Source: Deltaproteobacteria bacterium
Lineage (GTDB): Bacteria; Desulfobacterota_B; Binatia; Bin18
DNA length: 29,139 nt
Reading direction: 5' to 3'
Assembly (NCBI GenBank): GCA_012271025.1
Contig: JAAXHF010000592.1
Location: 1 to 29,139, forward strand
Positions within the stretch are counted from its first letter, which is position 1; every line of letters starts with the position of its first letter. Below, piece by piece: positions 1-7,919 of this stretch. A model generated the notes under the pieces. It saw nothing but the letters and a program-made list of their open reading frames with translations. It searched no databases and was not told the DNA's origin. A program made the translations under genes and the position numbers.

Positions 1-1967
1 CCGGTGTCGATGTCCACGTCCACCACGGCCACATGGGTCCCGCAGGCGGTCGTGAAGTTGGCCGGGTCGTAGACGTAGGTTGCCTCGAGGGTCGGTTGGT
101 CCCCCTCCGGGATCTTGTGTCCCCAATAGGCCTGCTGCGCCACGTCAGCCAGGGTGAGGGACCGCATCTCCTCGGCGCCCTTCACCGATACCCGGCCGTC
201 GGCATAGGCGACGTCGTCCGGATCCGCTTCCAGGAGCCCGGCGCCGATCCGCACCGCCTTGGCCTTGATCTCCTCAATGGCCTTGATGACCGCCACCGCC
301 GCAACGTTGGAACGGCTGCCCGCCGACCCGAAACCCGTATAGGGGGTCTGGTCGGTGTCGCCCCAGACGACCCGCACGTCGGCGATGTCGATCTCCAGGT
401 GATCGGCGGCCACCTGGGCGAGCGTGGTCTCGGTGCCCTGACCCATCGGGATCATCCCCGTGTACAGGGTGGCCCTGCCATGTGGGTCGATCTTGACCGT
501 GGAGCCCTCGTACCCGCCGGTGTAGTAGTCGAGAATGCCGAGGATGACCGAGGGCCCGAAGCCGGATACGTGGATGTAGGAGGCGATGCCGATCCCGCGG
601 TACACACCTTGCTCCCGCAGGCTCTGCTGCTCCTCCCGCACCTTGTCGTACTCGACCGCCTCGAGGGCCTTCTCCAGCGCCGCCGGGTAGTTGCCGCTGT
701 CGTAGACGGCGCCGCCCGGGCTGAAGTAGGGAAACTCATCGGCCTGGATCATGTTGCGACGACGCAACTCGGCCGGGTCGATCCCCAGCCTGCGCGCCGT
801 CTTGTCCATCATCCGCTCGATACCGAACATGGCCTCCGGGCCTCCGAAGCCGCGGAAGGTGCTGTTCGGGGTCTTGTTGGTGGCCACCCCCACCACGTCG
901 CAGTGGTAGTTGGCGATCTTGTACTGGTTGACCGCGGCGGCGCCTGTCACCCAGGCCGGACCGATGCCCACGCTGTGCAGGTGGGCGCCCTGGTCGCTCA
1001 GCACCCGGCCCCTGAGACCGAGGACCGTCCCGTCGGAGCTGGCCGCGAGTTGCCACTCCTGGAGCTGCTCGCGTCCATGGACGGTGGCCTGGAGGGCCTC
1101 CCGGCGATCCTCGATCCACTTGACCGGCCGGCCCAGCTTCATCGACGCCAGCGAGACGAGGATGTCCTCGGGGTAGCGGTCCCACTGATTGCCGAACGCG
1201 CCACCGATGTTGGGAGTGAGGATCCGGACCGCCGTCTCGGGAATGCCGAGCGCCGCCGCCAGCTCCGTGCGGAGCAGGCTGGCCACCTGGCTCCCGGAGT
1301 GGAGGGTGAGCGTCTGGCGGAGATCGTCCCAGTCGGCTACGAGACCGCGCGTCTCCAGCGCCACGCCCGAGTAGCGACCCACCTTGAACCGTCCGGAGAC
1401 GATCTCGTCAGCCTCCTCGAAGGCGCCTTCGATGTCACCGGCCACGCCGAGGGCGTTGATCCCCGGGAAGGTGTACTCGATGATGGTGTTGTCACCCAGG
1501 TCCTCGTTGATCACCGGAGCGCCGTCAGCCAGGGCAGCCTCCACGTCGACCACGTGGTCGAGGATCTCGTAGTCCACGTCCAGCAGGTCGAGGGCGTCCT
1601 CGGCCATGTAGCGCGAGTCGGCCACCACCGCGGCGACCGGCTCCCCCACGTAGCGCGCCTTGCCGGGGGCGAGGGCTGGGGTGTTGGACTCCTTCTGGCC
1701 CGGCAGGCGCCAGATGGTGGGGAAGTCCCCGATGCCCTCGAGATCGGCAGCTGTCAGCACGCAATGGACGCCGTCCAGTGCCTCCGCCGCGGCCGTATCG
1801 ATACCGTTGATGCGGGCGTGGGCGTACGGGCTGCGGCAAAAGGCCAGGGCCACGCAGTCCGGCGGCGCCAGATCGTCAACATACTCGGTTTGGCCCAGCA
1901 GCACGCGCGGGTCTTCCACCCGGCGAACCTCGGCGCCGACCATTTTTCCTGTGCCGCCATCTGCCAT
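1..1967 (-). CDS. Xanthine dehydrogenase/CO dehydrogenase-family molybdopterin-binding large subunit (3' end cut by window edge)
   Basis: One uninterrupted minus-strand frame of 655 complete codons runs off the left edge without a stop. It starts at ATG 1967-1965 behind GGAGGT. The protein opens directly with the a/b hammerhead domain (residues 10-150: GAEVRRVEDPRVLLGQ, ARYVGEPVAAVVAD). The molybdopterin domain follows: GGAFGNQW at 255-262, STFRGFGGPEAM at 369-380, MGQGTETTLAQ at 508-518. Members are the catalytic Mo subunit of three-subunit hydroxylases acting on purines, aldehydes, N-heterocycles or CO. The RGFGGPE loop is of the xanthine dehydrogenase kind and not the AYxCSFR loop of true form I CO dehydrogenase, so CO oxidation is unlikely. 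The C-terminus with the catalytic Glu lies outside the window. No FAD or 2Fe-2S subunit is visible upstream; partners could lie past the left edge. The substrate cannot be told. A long plus-strand frame opposite is a shadow. Confidence 0.9.
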   Translation of the reverse strand, partial: MADGGTGKMVGAEVRRVEDPRVLLGQTEYVDDLAPPDCVALAFCRSPYAHARINGIDTAAAEALDGVHCVLTAADLEGIGDFPTIWRLPGQKESNTPALAPGKARYVGEPVAAVVADSRYMAEDALDLLDVDYEILDHVVDVEAALADGAPVINEDLGDNTIIEYTFPGINALGVAGDIEGAFEEADEIVSGRFKVGRYSGVALETRGLVADWDDLRQTLTLHSGSQVASLLRTELAAALGIPETAVRILTPNIGGAFGNQWDRYPEDILVSLASMKLGRPVKWIEDRREALQATVHGREQLQEWQLAASSDGTVLGLRGRVLSDQGAHLHSVGIGPAWVTGAAAVNQYKIANYHCDVVGVATNKTPNSTFRGFGGPEAMFGIERMMDKTARRLGIDPAELRRRNMIQADEFPYFSPGGAVYDSGNYPAALEKALEAVEYDKVREEQQSLREQGVYRGIGIASYIHVSGFGPSVILGILDYYTGGYEGSTVKIDPHGRATLYTGMIPMGQGTETTLAQVAADHLEIDIADVRVVWGDTDQTPYTGFGSAGSRSNVAAVAVIKAIEEIKAKAVRIGAGLLEADPDDVAYADGRVSVKGAEEMRSLTLADVAQQAYWGHKIPEGDQPTLEATYVYDPANFTTACGTHVAVVDVDIDT

Positions 1968-2081
1968 ACCGACCTCCGTTGTGGCGTAGTGTGGGTATCC
2001 TACGTCCGGGCGTGCTGCGGTGCAAGCGATCTCCTTGTGTCAGGCCTGGGCCGGGGCCGGTATGCGAGGGGGTGTGTTCAA

Positions 2082-2110
2082 TTGACACGGGCAAGCCGGG
2101 TCTGCATGAT
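2082..2110 (+). promoter_or_regulatory. Candidate sigma70 promoter for the carboxylesterase gene
   Basis: A perfect TTGACA at 2082-2087 is followed after 17 bases by CATGAT at 2105-2110 (4 of 6 to TATAAT). It lies about 100 bases before the esterase start, in the divergent gap between two genes. The -35 element sits in an AT-rich near-palindrome (TCAATTGA at 2079-2086). Confidence 0.4.
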
Positions 2111-2123
2111 TGGCCGATATGGG

Positions 2124-2137
2124 CTGCGGTGCCGCAG
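2124..2137. promoter_or_regulatory. Small perfect inverted repeat in the esterase 5' leader
   Basis: CTGCGG TG CCGCAG is a 6-base-pair inverted repeat just downstream of the candidate promoter. It could be an operator or a small leader hairpin; nothing else supports a role. Confidence 0.25.
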
Positions 2138-2211
2138 ACCTATGCAGAGACGGCTCCAACACCGCATCGGCGCAGAGTTTTTCCGCAACACGCAGAAGAA
2201 GGAGAAGGGCT

Positions 2212-3741
2212 ATGACGACGACTGTCACAACCAGCTATGGACAACTCCGAGGCACCGACCAGGGACGCTCGCTGGCCTTTAAGGGCATTCCATTTGCCGC
2301 CCCGCCGGTCGGCGAGCGCCGTTTTGCTCCGCCCGTACCGCCCCACAAATGGGACGGGGTACGGGATGCCGATCAATTCGGAGCGACATCCCTCCAGGTT
2401 CCCAATTCGGCCCTCAACGGCCTGCTGCCCGACCTCATTCCTGAAGAACCCCAGGCCGAGGACTGCCTGTATCTGAACGTCTGGACTCCGGCGCTTGACG
2501 GGACCAAACGTCCGGTCCTGTTCTGGATTCATGGCGGGGCGTTTACCATGGGCTCGGGCTCGCCGCCGCTGTACGACGGCAGTCACCTGGCCGAACGCGG
2601 CGACGTGGTGGTGGTCACCATCAACTATCGTCTCGGCGTCCTGGGTTTTCTGTGTCTGGCCGACGGGGTAGGCGAGGCGCGGACAAACTTTGGCCTGTTG
2701 GATCAGATCCAGGCGCTGGCCTGGGTGCGGGACGAGATTGCCAATTTCGGCGGCGATCCCGACAATATCACGATTTTTGGCGAGTCGGCCGGCGGCATGA
2801 GCGTCAGCAGCGTGCTCGTCTCGCCCCTGGCGCGGGGATTGTTTCAGCGCGCCATTCCACAGAGCGGCGCCGGCCATCACGCCCTGTCACTCGAAGCCGC
2901 AGGCGAAACCGCCCGCCGCTTTGCCGACCTCGCCGGGGTCGCACCGGACGATCTCCAGGCCCTGCGCGGCCTGCCCGTCGCCTCGATCCTGGAGGCCCAG
3001 GCTGCGCTTGAGCAAGAGCTGCTCGATGGCCTGAGCCAGGGTCGCCCGCCCGAGATGCCCTTTCGGCCCGTGATTGACGGACACGTGCTGAGCATGTCGC
3101 CGATTGAGGCGGTCCGGGCCGGTCACGCCGCAGACATCCCGATCCTGATTGGCACGACCGGTGAAGAGTCGAAGCTGATGACCGGTATGGTTGGCGGGTT
3201 GGAGCTGTCCGACGAGGCTCTGGCCATTGCCTGCGCCGGACGGGTGACCTCACCCGAGGACATTGCGACCGGGGTGCAGGTGCGCGACACCTATCGCCAG
3301 GCCCGAGCCACCCGAGGCGAGCCGGCCAGCAACCACGACGTGTATGTGGCGGTCGATACGGACTATGTGTTCCGTATTCCGGCCGACCGCCTGGCCGAGG
3401 CTCAGACCGCCCATACCAGTCAGGTGTACGCCTACCGGCTGGACTGGCAGTCGCCGCTCAAGGGGCTGGGCGCCTGTCACGCCCTGGACCTGCCGTTTGT
3501 GTTTGGCACCCAGGCTCAGCCGGGCATTGCCGATTTCGCCGGTCCGGGCGCAACGCCGCTGGCCGAGAAAATCATGGACGCCTGGATTGCTTTTGCCCGC
3601 AGCGGCGATCCGGGCACCGCAGACTTGGCCTGGCCCAAGTTTGAGGCCTCCAAACGCTCGACCATGCTGCTCGACGCTGAGTGCCGGGTGGTTGAGCAGC
3701 CCCGCGAACAGGAGCGTCTGTGCTGGGAGGGCAGGCGGTAG
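2212..3741 (+). CDS. Type B carboxylesterase/para-nitrobenzyl esterase-like
   Basis: A 509-residue alpha/beta hydrolase of the cholinesterase/type B carboxylesterase family, close to the usual bacterial length (about 490-510). Start chosen at ATG 2212 because AAGGAGAAGG lies just upstream; the frame stays open to 2110 but that stretch has no ribosome site and falls in the promoter region. Seen: the N-terminal FKGIPFAAPPVGERRF signature (23-38), the oxyanion loop HGGAF (107-111), nucleophile elbow FGESAGG with Ser192, the acidic motif GTTGEES with Glu319 as likely triad member, and His423 in GACHALDLPFVFG. All triad residues are present, so the enzyme should hydrolyse carboxyl esters. No signal peptide is visible, so it is probably cytoplasmic. 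It is a single gene, divergent from the molybdopterin subunit and convergent with the PEP mutase-fold gene. Natural substrate unknown. Confidence 0.93.
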   Translation: MTTTVTTSYGQLRGTDQGRSLAFKGIPFAAPPVGERRFAPPVPPHKWDGVRDADQFGATSLQVPNSALNGLLPDLIPEEPQAEDCLYLNVWTPALDGTKRPVLFWIHGGAFTMGSGSPPLYDGSHLAERGDVVVVTINYRLGVLGFLCLADGVGEARTNFGLLDQIQALAWVRDEIANFGGDPDNITIFGESAGGMSVSSVLVSPLARGLFQRAIPQSGAGHHALSLEAAGETARRFADLAGVAPDDLQALRGLPVASILEAQAALEQELLDGLSQGRPPEMPFRPVIDGHVLSMSPIEAVRAGHAADIPILIGTTGEESKLMTGMVGGLELSDEALAIACAGRVTSPEDIATGVQVRDTYRQARATRGEPASNHDVYVAVDTDYVFRIPADRLAEAQTAHTSQVYAYRLDWQSPLKGLGACHALDLPFVFGTQAQPGIADFAGPGATPLAEKIMDAWIAFARSGDPGTADLAWPKFEASKRSTMLLDAECRVVEQPREQERLCWEGRR

Positions 3742-3750
3742 ACAGGCTGG

Positions 3751-3780
3751 TGATGAATGATGAACGCTGAATGCTGAATG
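3751..3780. repeat. Degenerate TGAATGATGAACGC-type intergenic repeat
   Basis: A run built of GATGAA/GCTGAATG units lies between two convergent genes. Read on the minus strand it gives the SAFIIHH-type string often mis-annotated as protein. A 17-base part (3755-3771) matches 19856-19872 at 15 of 17 positions. Confidence 0.4.
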
Positions 3781-3781
3781 G

Positions 3782-3803
3782 GGGAGAGGCGGCCGCCTCT
3801 CCC
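3782..3803. terminator. 22-bp perfect palindrome between convergent genes, likely bidirectional terminator
   Basis: GGGAGAGGCGG is followed directly by its exact complement CCGCCTCTCCC. It lies 40 bases after the esterase stop and 11 bases after the stop of the opposing gene. A hairpin would form on either strand. There is no clear T-run, so termination is inferred from position and symmetry. Confidence 0.5.
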
Positions 3804-3814
3804 GTCATACTGCG

Positions 3815-4657
3815 TCACACAATGCGGTATTTCTCGGCCAGTTGGGTGGCTTGGGTGGTGCCGATGAAGTCGTTGAACTCCTGCCACGATGGACCGCGCT
3901 CCGAGAAGTTGGCGATGGTGCCCGAGTCCTTGAGTTCCTTGAGCATGTCTCGGGCGGCCACATAGGCCAGAAACAGACTCTGGACCGGATAGATGGCGAC
4001 CTTGAGGCCGGCGGCTTCGAGCTCGGCTTTGGGCGTGTCGATTACCACGTTGAGCAGTGGCTTGGGCAGGGCCTCGGCCGCCTGTCTGGTGTCTTCGAGA
4101 CGCAGATAGGGCAGGAACAGGAGATCGGCCCCGGCTTCGGCATAGGCCGTGGCGCGCTGTATGGCGTCGTCGAGGGAGGTCACGCCAATGGCGTCGGAGC
4201 GGGCGATAATCACAAAATCGGAGTCGGTGCGCGCGTCGGCCATGGCTTTGATCCGATCCGCCGCCTGTTCCACCGTACACAGCCGGTCCTTGTGGCCGGT
4301 GAAATGCTTGCCCGGGATCAAATCTTCCACATGCATGCCGGCAATGCCGGCCTGCTCGGCCAGGCGGATCGTCCGCCGGGCGTTGAGCGGCGTGCCGCCG
4401 GCGTCGTCGATGTCGGAGATAATGGGAATATCGACTGCGGCCGCCACGTCCTGGGCGCGCCTCAGCAGCTCGGTCATGCTGATCAGCGAATGATCCGGAA
4501 TGCCCAGCATGCTGGCCGAGGTGGCAAAGCCGCTCAGATACAGGGCCTCGAAGCCCTGGGCTTCGATGAGACGGGCGGTCATCACATCGTGGGCGCCGGG
4601 AGCGAGCAGCAGGCCGGGCCGGTCTAGCAGCTGTCGGAGTCGTGTCGTGCCGTTCAT
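3815..4657 (-). CDS. Isocitrate lyase/PEP mutase-fold enzyme lacking the lyase cysteine
   Basis: A 280-residue TIM-barrel protein of the isocitrate lyase/PEP mutase superfamily (typical short members are 270-300). ATG 4657 follows GGAGGGA. Seen: PGAHDVMTARLIEAQGFEALY near the N-terminus; the Mg-site motif SDIDDAGGTP (81-90, usually DxDxGYG); VED at 110-112; ARSDA at 152-156 (usually ARTDA). The active-site loop, KKCGH or KRCGH in true lyases such as PrpB, reads GKHFTGHK (116-123), so Thr120 stands where the acid/base Cys is expected. C-C lyase activity is therefore doubtful; a decarboxylase, hydrolase or phosphonate-related reaction on an alpha-keto acid or enolate remains possible. It is the last gene of the minus-strand hydantoinase run, 17 bases after the hydrolase stop. 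Confidence 0.88.
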   Translation of the reverse strand: MNGTTRLRQLLDRPGLLLAPGAHDVMTARLIEAQGFEALYLSGFATSASMLGIPDHSLISMTELLRRAQDVAAAVDIPIISDIDDAGGTPLNARRTIRLAEQAGIAGMHVEDLIPGKHFTGHKDRLCTVEQAADRIKAMADARTDSDFVIIARSDAIGVTSLDDAIQRATAYAEAGADLLFLPYLRLEDTRQAAEALPKPLLNVVIDTPKAELEAAGLKVAIYPVQSLFLAYVAARDMLKELKDSGTIANFSERGPSWQEFNDFIGTTQATQLAEKYRIV

Positions 4658-4674
4658 GCCGTGTCCCTCCGCGT

Positions 4675-5541
4675 CTAGCCGAGCTGCTCGTGGACGAAGG
4701 TGACGATCTTGTCAATCGCCTGTCGGGAGGCCGGCGCGTCGGGCTTGCGAATGGCAAAGCCCTCGGCCTCGCCCTCGAACAGCTCAAGCTGGACCTGACC
4801 GCCGGCCGCGCGGTAGTGCTCGACAAAACGGTCGAGATCGGGTCGGGGGTGGGCCTTGTCTTCGGTGCCCTGGATGTACAGGACCGGCGGCAGTTCGGCC
4901 TCCTCGCCGCGTTCCAGGGCCAGTACCGGGTTGCCCTCGGCCATGGCCTGCTCGGTCTTCCAGTACTTGTCGTGCAGGGGGATGACGAGGTCGGCCAGCT
5001 CGGGGTAGGGTTTGCCGCCGGCGACGAGTTTCTTGGCGTAGTGATAGCGCGCCAGCGGGTCGATGACCGGCCAGCACGGAATCACGCACTGCACCCGGGC
5101 ATCGACGACCATTGAACCGGCCGGCAGGGGCAGGGCCGAGTAGCGGGCATCGTGGGGCCGCATGCCGAGCAGCACGGCCTGGTGCGCGCCGCTGGAGCTG
5201 CCCAGGATGCCGACCTTATCGGGATTGCCGCCCAGGCTGGCGGCCTGGGTCTTGAACCAGCGGATAGCGTAGTTGATATCGACCAGCGAGCCGGGGTAGG
5301 AGGCGTCGGGCGGAACCCGAAAGTCGAGGGCGGCGACCACCGCCCCGCTGTGTGCCAGCGGTTCGTTGATCGGCGTGTCCATCAGCCGGTCGCCCAGACA
5401 CCAGGCCCCGCCGTGGAGTTCGATAATCAGCGGGAAGGGGCCGCGGCCGCGCGGTTTGAACAAACGGGCCAGCAGCGGCTTGTCGCCGTGGCGCAGGTAT
5501 TCAACATCTTCGACATCTATGTCGTAGGCTGGCTTACTCAT
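4675..5541 (-). CDS. Alpha/beta hydrolase (BD-FAE/HSL-like) with altered catalytic histidine position
   Basis: A 288-residue alpha/beta hydrolase of the esterase/acetylxylan-esterase-like group. Seen: oxyanion motif ELHGGAW at 41-47, nucleophile elbow GSSSG at 114-118 (Ser116), candidate acid Asp228 in GTEDKAHP. Where the family normally has the catalytic His (xxxHGF), this protein reads EGEAEGF (257-262), with Glu260 in the His position; the codon was checked on the minus strand. The only His nearby is His231, three residues after the acid, an odd place for the base. It may use another geometry, have low activity, or bind without hydrolysis. The start overlaps the 3' end of the carbamoylase gene by 8 bases (ATGAGTAA), which predicts translational coupling and a shared pathway, perhaps on the carbamoylase product. 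Confidence 0.88.
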   Translation of the reverse strand: MSKPAYDIDVEDVEYLRHGDKPLLARLFKPRGRGPFPLIIELHGGAWCLGDRLMDTPINEPLAHSGAVVAALDFRVPPDASYPGSLVDINYAIRWFKTQAASLGGNPDKVGILGSSSGAHQAVLLGMRPHDARYSALPLPAGSMVVDARVQCVIPCWPVIDPLARYHYAKKLVAGGKPYPELADLVIPLHDKYWKTEQAMAEGNPVLALERGEEAELPPVLYIQGTEDKAHPRPDLDRFVEHYRAAGGQVQLELFEGEAEGFAIRKPDAPASRQAIDKIVTFVHEQLG

Positions 5542-6430
5542 GGTCTTCTCCCTTTTGTGTGAGCGTTTGTGTCAGGCTGTGATACAGCTCGGGCCGACGG
5601 TCGGGCAGAAAATTCCACTTGGCTTTCAGGCTGTCGATCGTATCCAGCTCAACCGTCGCCACCACCAGTTCGTCGCCGTCGGTTTCGGCCTTGGCCAACA
5701 CCTGACCGCTCGGGGCGATGACTTCGCTGCCCCCGATATATTCCAGGCCGTTCTCGGTCCCGGCCTTGCCGGCCGCGACAATGAACAGCTGGTTCTCAAT
5801 CGCGGCGGCGCGCAGCAGGATTTCGGCCGTTTCGTGGGCGGTGGCGCGCGGCTGGCCAAAGGTCGGGGTGTTATACGGGATGCAGATCAACTCGGCCCCG
5901 CCCAGGGCCAGGGCGCGGTAGGCTTCCGAGAAGCGCCGGTCATAGCAGATCAGGCTGCCGAACTGGACTTTGGGCAGGGCGGTGACCGGAAAGCCGAGAT
6001 CGCCCGGCGCAAAATAGCGCTTTTCAAAAATATCGGGTCCCTCCCAGCGCGGTTCGACCACGCCGGGAATATGGGCTTTGCGGTATTTATGGACCAGTCC
6101 GCCCTGGGGGTCGATCAGGGCTGCGCAGTTATGGACCTGGCCATTGTCGCGCTCGGCATACGGCAACAGCCAGTGCAGTCCGGCCTGCCGGGCGGCGGCG
6201 AACAGCGCCTCGGTCTGGGCCGGCGGGAAGTCCGTCTCCACAAAGCCGTGCCACGACTCGCGCACCTGCGTTGCAAAGTAGGGGCTGAGCGACAGCTCGG
6301 GAAAAGTCAGCAGCTCGACCTTGCGTCGCCCGGCTTCCTCCAGCAGGCCGATCATGCGCTCCACGGTGCGGGCTTTGTCCGTCGAGCTGGGACCGAGCTG
6401 GGCGGCCGCCACAGTCAGAGTCCGATTCAT
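5534..6430 (-). CDS. N-carbamoyl-D-amino-acid hydrolase-like (nitrilase superfamily)
   Basis: A 298-residue nitrilase-superfamily amidase, near the 304 residues typical of D-carbamoylases. ATG 6430 follows AAAGGAGGACAGG. The triad is visible: Glu45 in FPEL, Lys118 in KYRKAHIPG, and Cys162 in GSLICYDRRFSEAYR. The stretch FEKRYFAPGDLGFPV (135-149) and GGAELICIPYNTP are hallmarks of N-carbamoyl-D-amino-acid hydrolases. The expected reaction is N-carbamoyl amino acid to amino acid, CO2 and ammonia. The hydantoinase gene directly upstream (30-base gap) would supply that substrate, which strongly supports the call. Beta-ureidopropionase activity on dihydropyrimidine-derived substrates is the main alternative. 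No signal peptide, so cytoplasmic. Confidence 0.9.
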   Translation of the reverse strand: MNRTLTVAAAQLGPSSTDKARTVERMIGLLEEAGRRKVELLTFPELSLSPYFATQVRESWHGFVETDFPPAQTEALFAAARQAGLHWLLPYAERDNGQVHNCAALIDPQGGLVHKYRKAHIPGVVEPRWEGPDIFEKRYFAPGDLGFPVTALPKVQFGSLICYDRRFSEAYRALALGGAELICIPYNTPTFGQPRATAHETAEILLRAAAIENQLFIVAAGKAGTENGLEYIGGSEVIAPSGQVLAKAETDGDELVVATVELDTIDSLKAKWNFLPDRRPELYHSLTQTLTQKGEDHE

Positions 6431-6460
6431 CCTGTCCTCCTTTGCCGGCTGTCCGGCGGG

Positions 6461-7900
6461 CTAAACCACCGGCCGCGAGATCACATCCCCGGACACCCGC
6501 CGCTTGAGCCAGCGGCCGTCGGTCGAGCTGCCGACCAGCTTGCCGTCCTCGACAATCACCTTGCCCCGCAGCAGGGTCATGACCGGCCAGCCCTGACTGG
6601 CATAGCCCTCCCAGATGCTGTAGTCGGAGTTGGCGTGCAGGTCGTCGAGGCTGATGGTCTTGTGTAGCCCGGGATCGAATATGACCAGATCGGCGTCGCT
6701 GCCGGGCTGAATCGCCCCCTTCTGCGGGTAGAGCCCGAGCAGCCTGGCCGCGTTGGCCGAGGTAATGTCCACAAAGCGTTGCAGCGTCATGTTGCGCTCG
6801 GCCACAAACTTGGTGTAGGCGACCGGGATGCGGGTTTCGATCCCGTTGTGGCCGCCGCACACCGTTTCGATGGTGTCGCCCCACAGCTTGGGGCCCTTGT
6901 GGGTGGTGTATTCGTCGGTGGCGGTGGTGGCCAGCCGGCCGTCCATCAGACCGGCGATCAGCGCGTCACGGTCGTCGGCGAACTTGATCGCCGGGTAGGT
7001 ATGAATGGCGGTGCCGCCGGGCTTCTTGTAGTCTTCGCAGGTGAACTCCAGATAGTTGTGCAGGGCCTCGCCGTACACCGGCTGGCCAGCGGCGCGCGCC
7101 TCGGCAATCGCCGCCACGCCCTCCTTGGCCGTGGTATGCACAAAGTAAATCCCGGCGCCGCTGTGCTGGGCCAGCCGGATCACATGCCGGAAGGCCAGAT
7201 CCTCGGACAGGTTATTATGCACCAGGTGCAGGTTGTAGCCCTGGTCGCGGTTCTCGCGCTTGAGCTTCTCGGTCATGTAGCGCACGATCTCATCCTCTTC
7301 GGCGTGCACGGCCATGATGCCGCCGTGCTTGGCGACCTCGGCGAAGATGGCCGACAGCTGGCCGTAGGGCACCCGGATGGGATGAAAGGTGGTGAAGATC
7401 TTGAAGCTGGCCACGCCCTCCTGCACGGCCTCACCGATTTCGCCGATGGTCTCCGGCGCCACCTCGCCGGCCAGAATATAGTGGAAGGTATAGTCGGTGT
7501 AGGCGTGGGTCCGAAACACGTCACGGCGTTCTTCCAGCACGCTCATGATCGACTTGGCCGGCGCGTCGCCCCTGTCCTCCAGACTCAGGTCGCCGGCAAA
7601 ATCGACAATCGTCGTCACCCCGCCAAAGGCGGCCGCCCGACTGGCGTCCTGGGGCGGCTGGGTCATGATGTCGGGCTGACCGGACCACTCGCTGGGCACC
7701 GGAATGCCGATATGGGCGTGGGGTTCGATGCCGCCCGGAATGACGATCTTGCCCGTCGCGTCAATCTCCCGCCCGGCGTCCGCAGCCAGGCTGCCCGCCC
7801 AGCCGACGGCAGCAATTTTCTCGCCCTGAATGCCGATATCCATCTCCCCAACGGCCTGGGGAGTGACCACCTGTCCGCCTTTGATCACAAGATCGAGCAT
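6461..7900 (-). CDS. Hydantoinase/dihydropyrimidinase
   Basis: A 479-residue cyclic amidohydrolase with the usual D-hydantoinase/dihydropyrimidinase length. ATG 7900 is chosen because GGAGGG precedes it; a 14-codon upstream extension has no ribosome site. The full dinuclear metal set is seen: HAH at 61-63, the carbamylated Lys167 in ASFKIF, His199 in VHAEED, His255 in FVHTTAKEG and Asp329 in ATDEYTTHKGPKLW. The enzyme opens hydantoins or dihydropyrimidines to N-carbamoyl (ureido) acids, which the next gene would hydrolyse. The PPOX gene ends 19 bases upstream. No hydantoin racemase or permease gene is visible in the window, so stereochemical scope and uptake are open. Confidence 0.94.
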   Translation of the reverse strand: MLDLVIKGGQVVTPQAVGEMDIGIQGEKIAAVGWAGSLAADAGREIDATGKIVIPGGIEPHAHIGIPVPSEWSGQPDIMTQPPQDASRAAAFGGVTTIVDFAGDLSLEDRGDAPAKSIMSVLEERRDVFRTHAYTDYTFHYILAGEVAPETIGEIGEAVQEGVASFKIFTTFHPIRVPYGQLSAIFAEVAKHGGIMAVHAEEDEIVRYMTEKLKRENRDQGYNLHLVHNNLSEDLAFRHVIRLAQHSGAGIYFVHTTAKEGVAAIAEARAAGQPVYGEALHNYLEFTCEDYKKPGGTAIHTYPAIKFADDRDALIAGLMDGRLATTATDEYTTHKGPKLWGDTIETVCGGHNGIETRIPVAYTKFVAERNMTLQRFVDITSANAARLLGLYPQKGAIQPGSDADLVIFDPGLHKTISLDDLHANSDYSIWEGYASQGWPVMTLLRGKVIVEDGKLVGSSTDGRWLKRRVSGDVISRPVV

Positions 7901-7919
7901 GACTCCCTCCTGGTCTGCT

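Noticed and set aside
452..1960. Several short minus-strand frames that could suggest a frameshifted gene
   Set aside because: A single continuous frame from 1967 to the window edge encodes the whole protein; the short ones are in other frames.
2110..2211. 34-codon N-terminal extension of the carboxylesterase
   Set aside because: No ribosome site, overlaps the candidate promoter, and the family starts where ATG 2212 places it.
33..2282. Very long plus-strand open frame (over 700 codons)
   Set aside because: It is antisense to the molybdopterin subunit, which has clear family motifs on the minus strand. The plus-strand product has no recognisable domain and runs into the esterase start.
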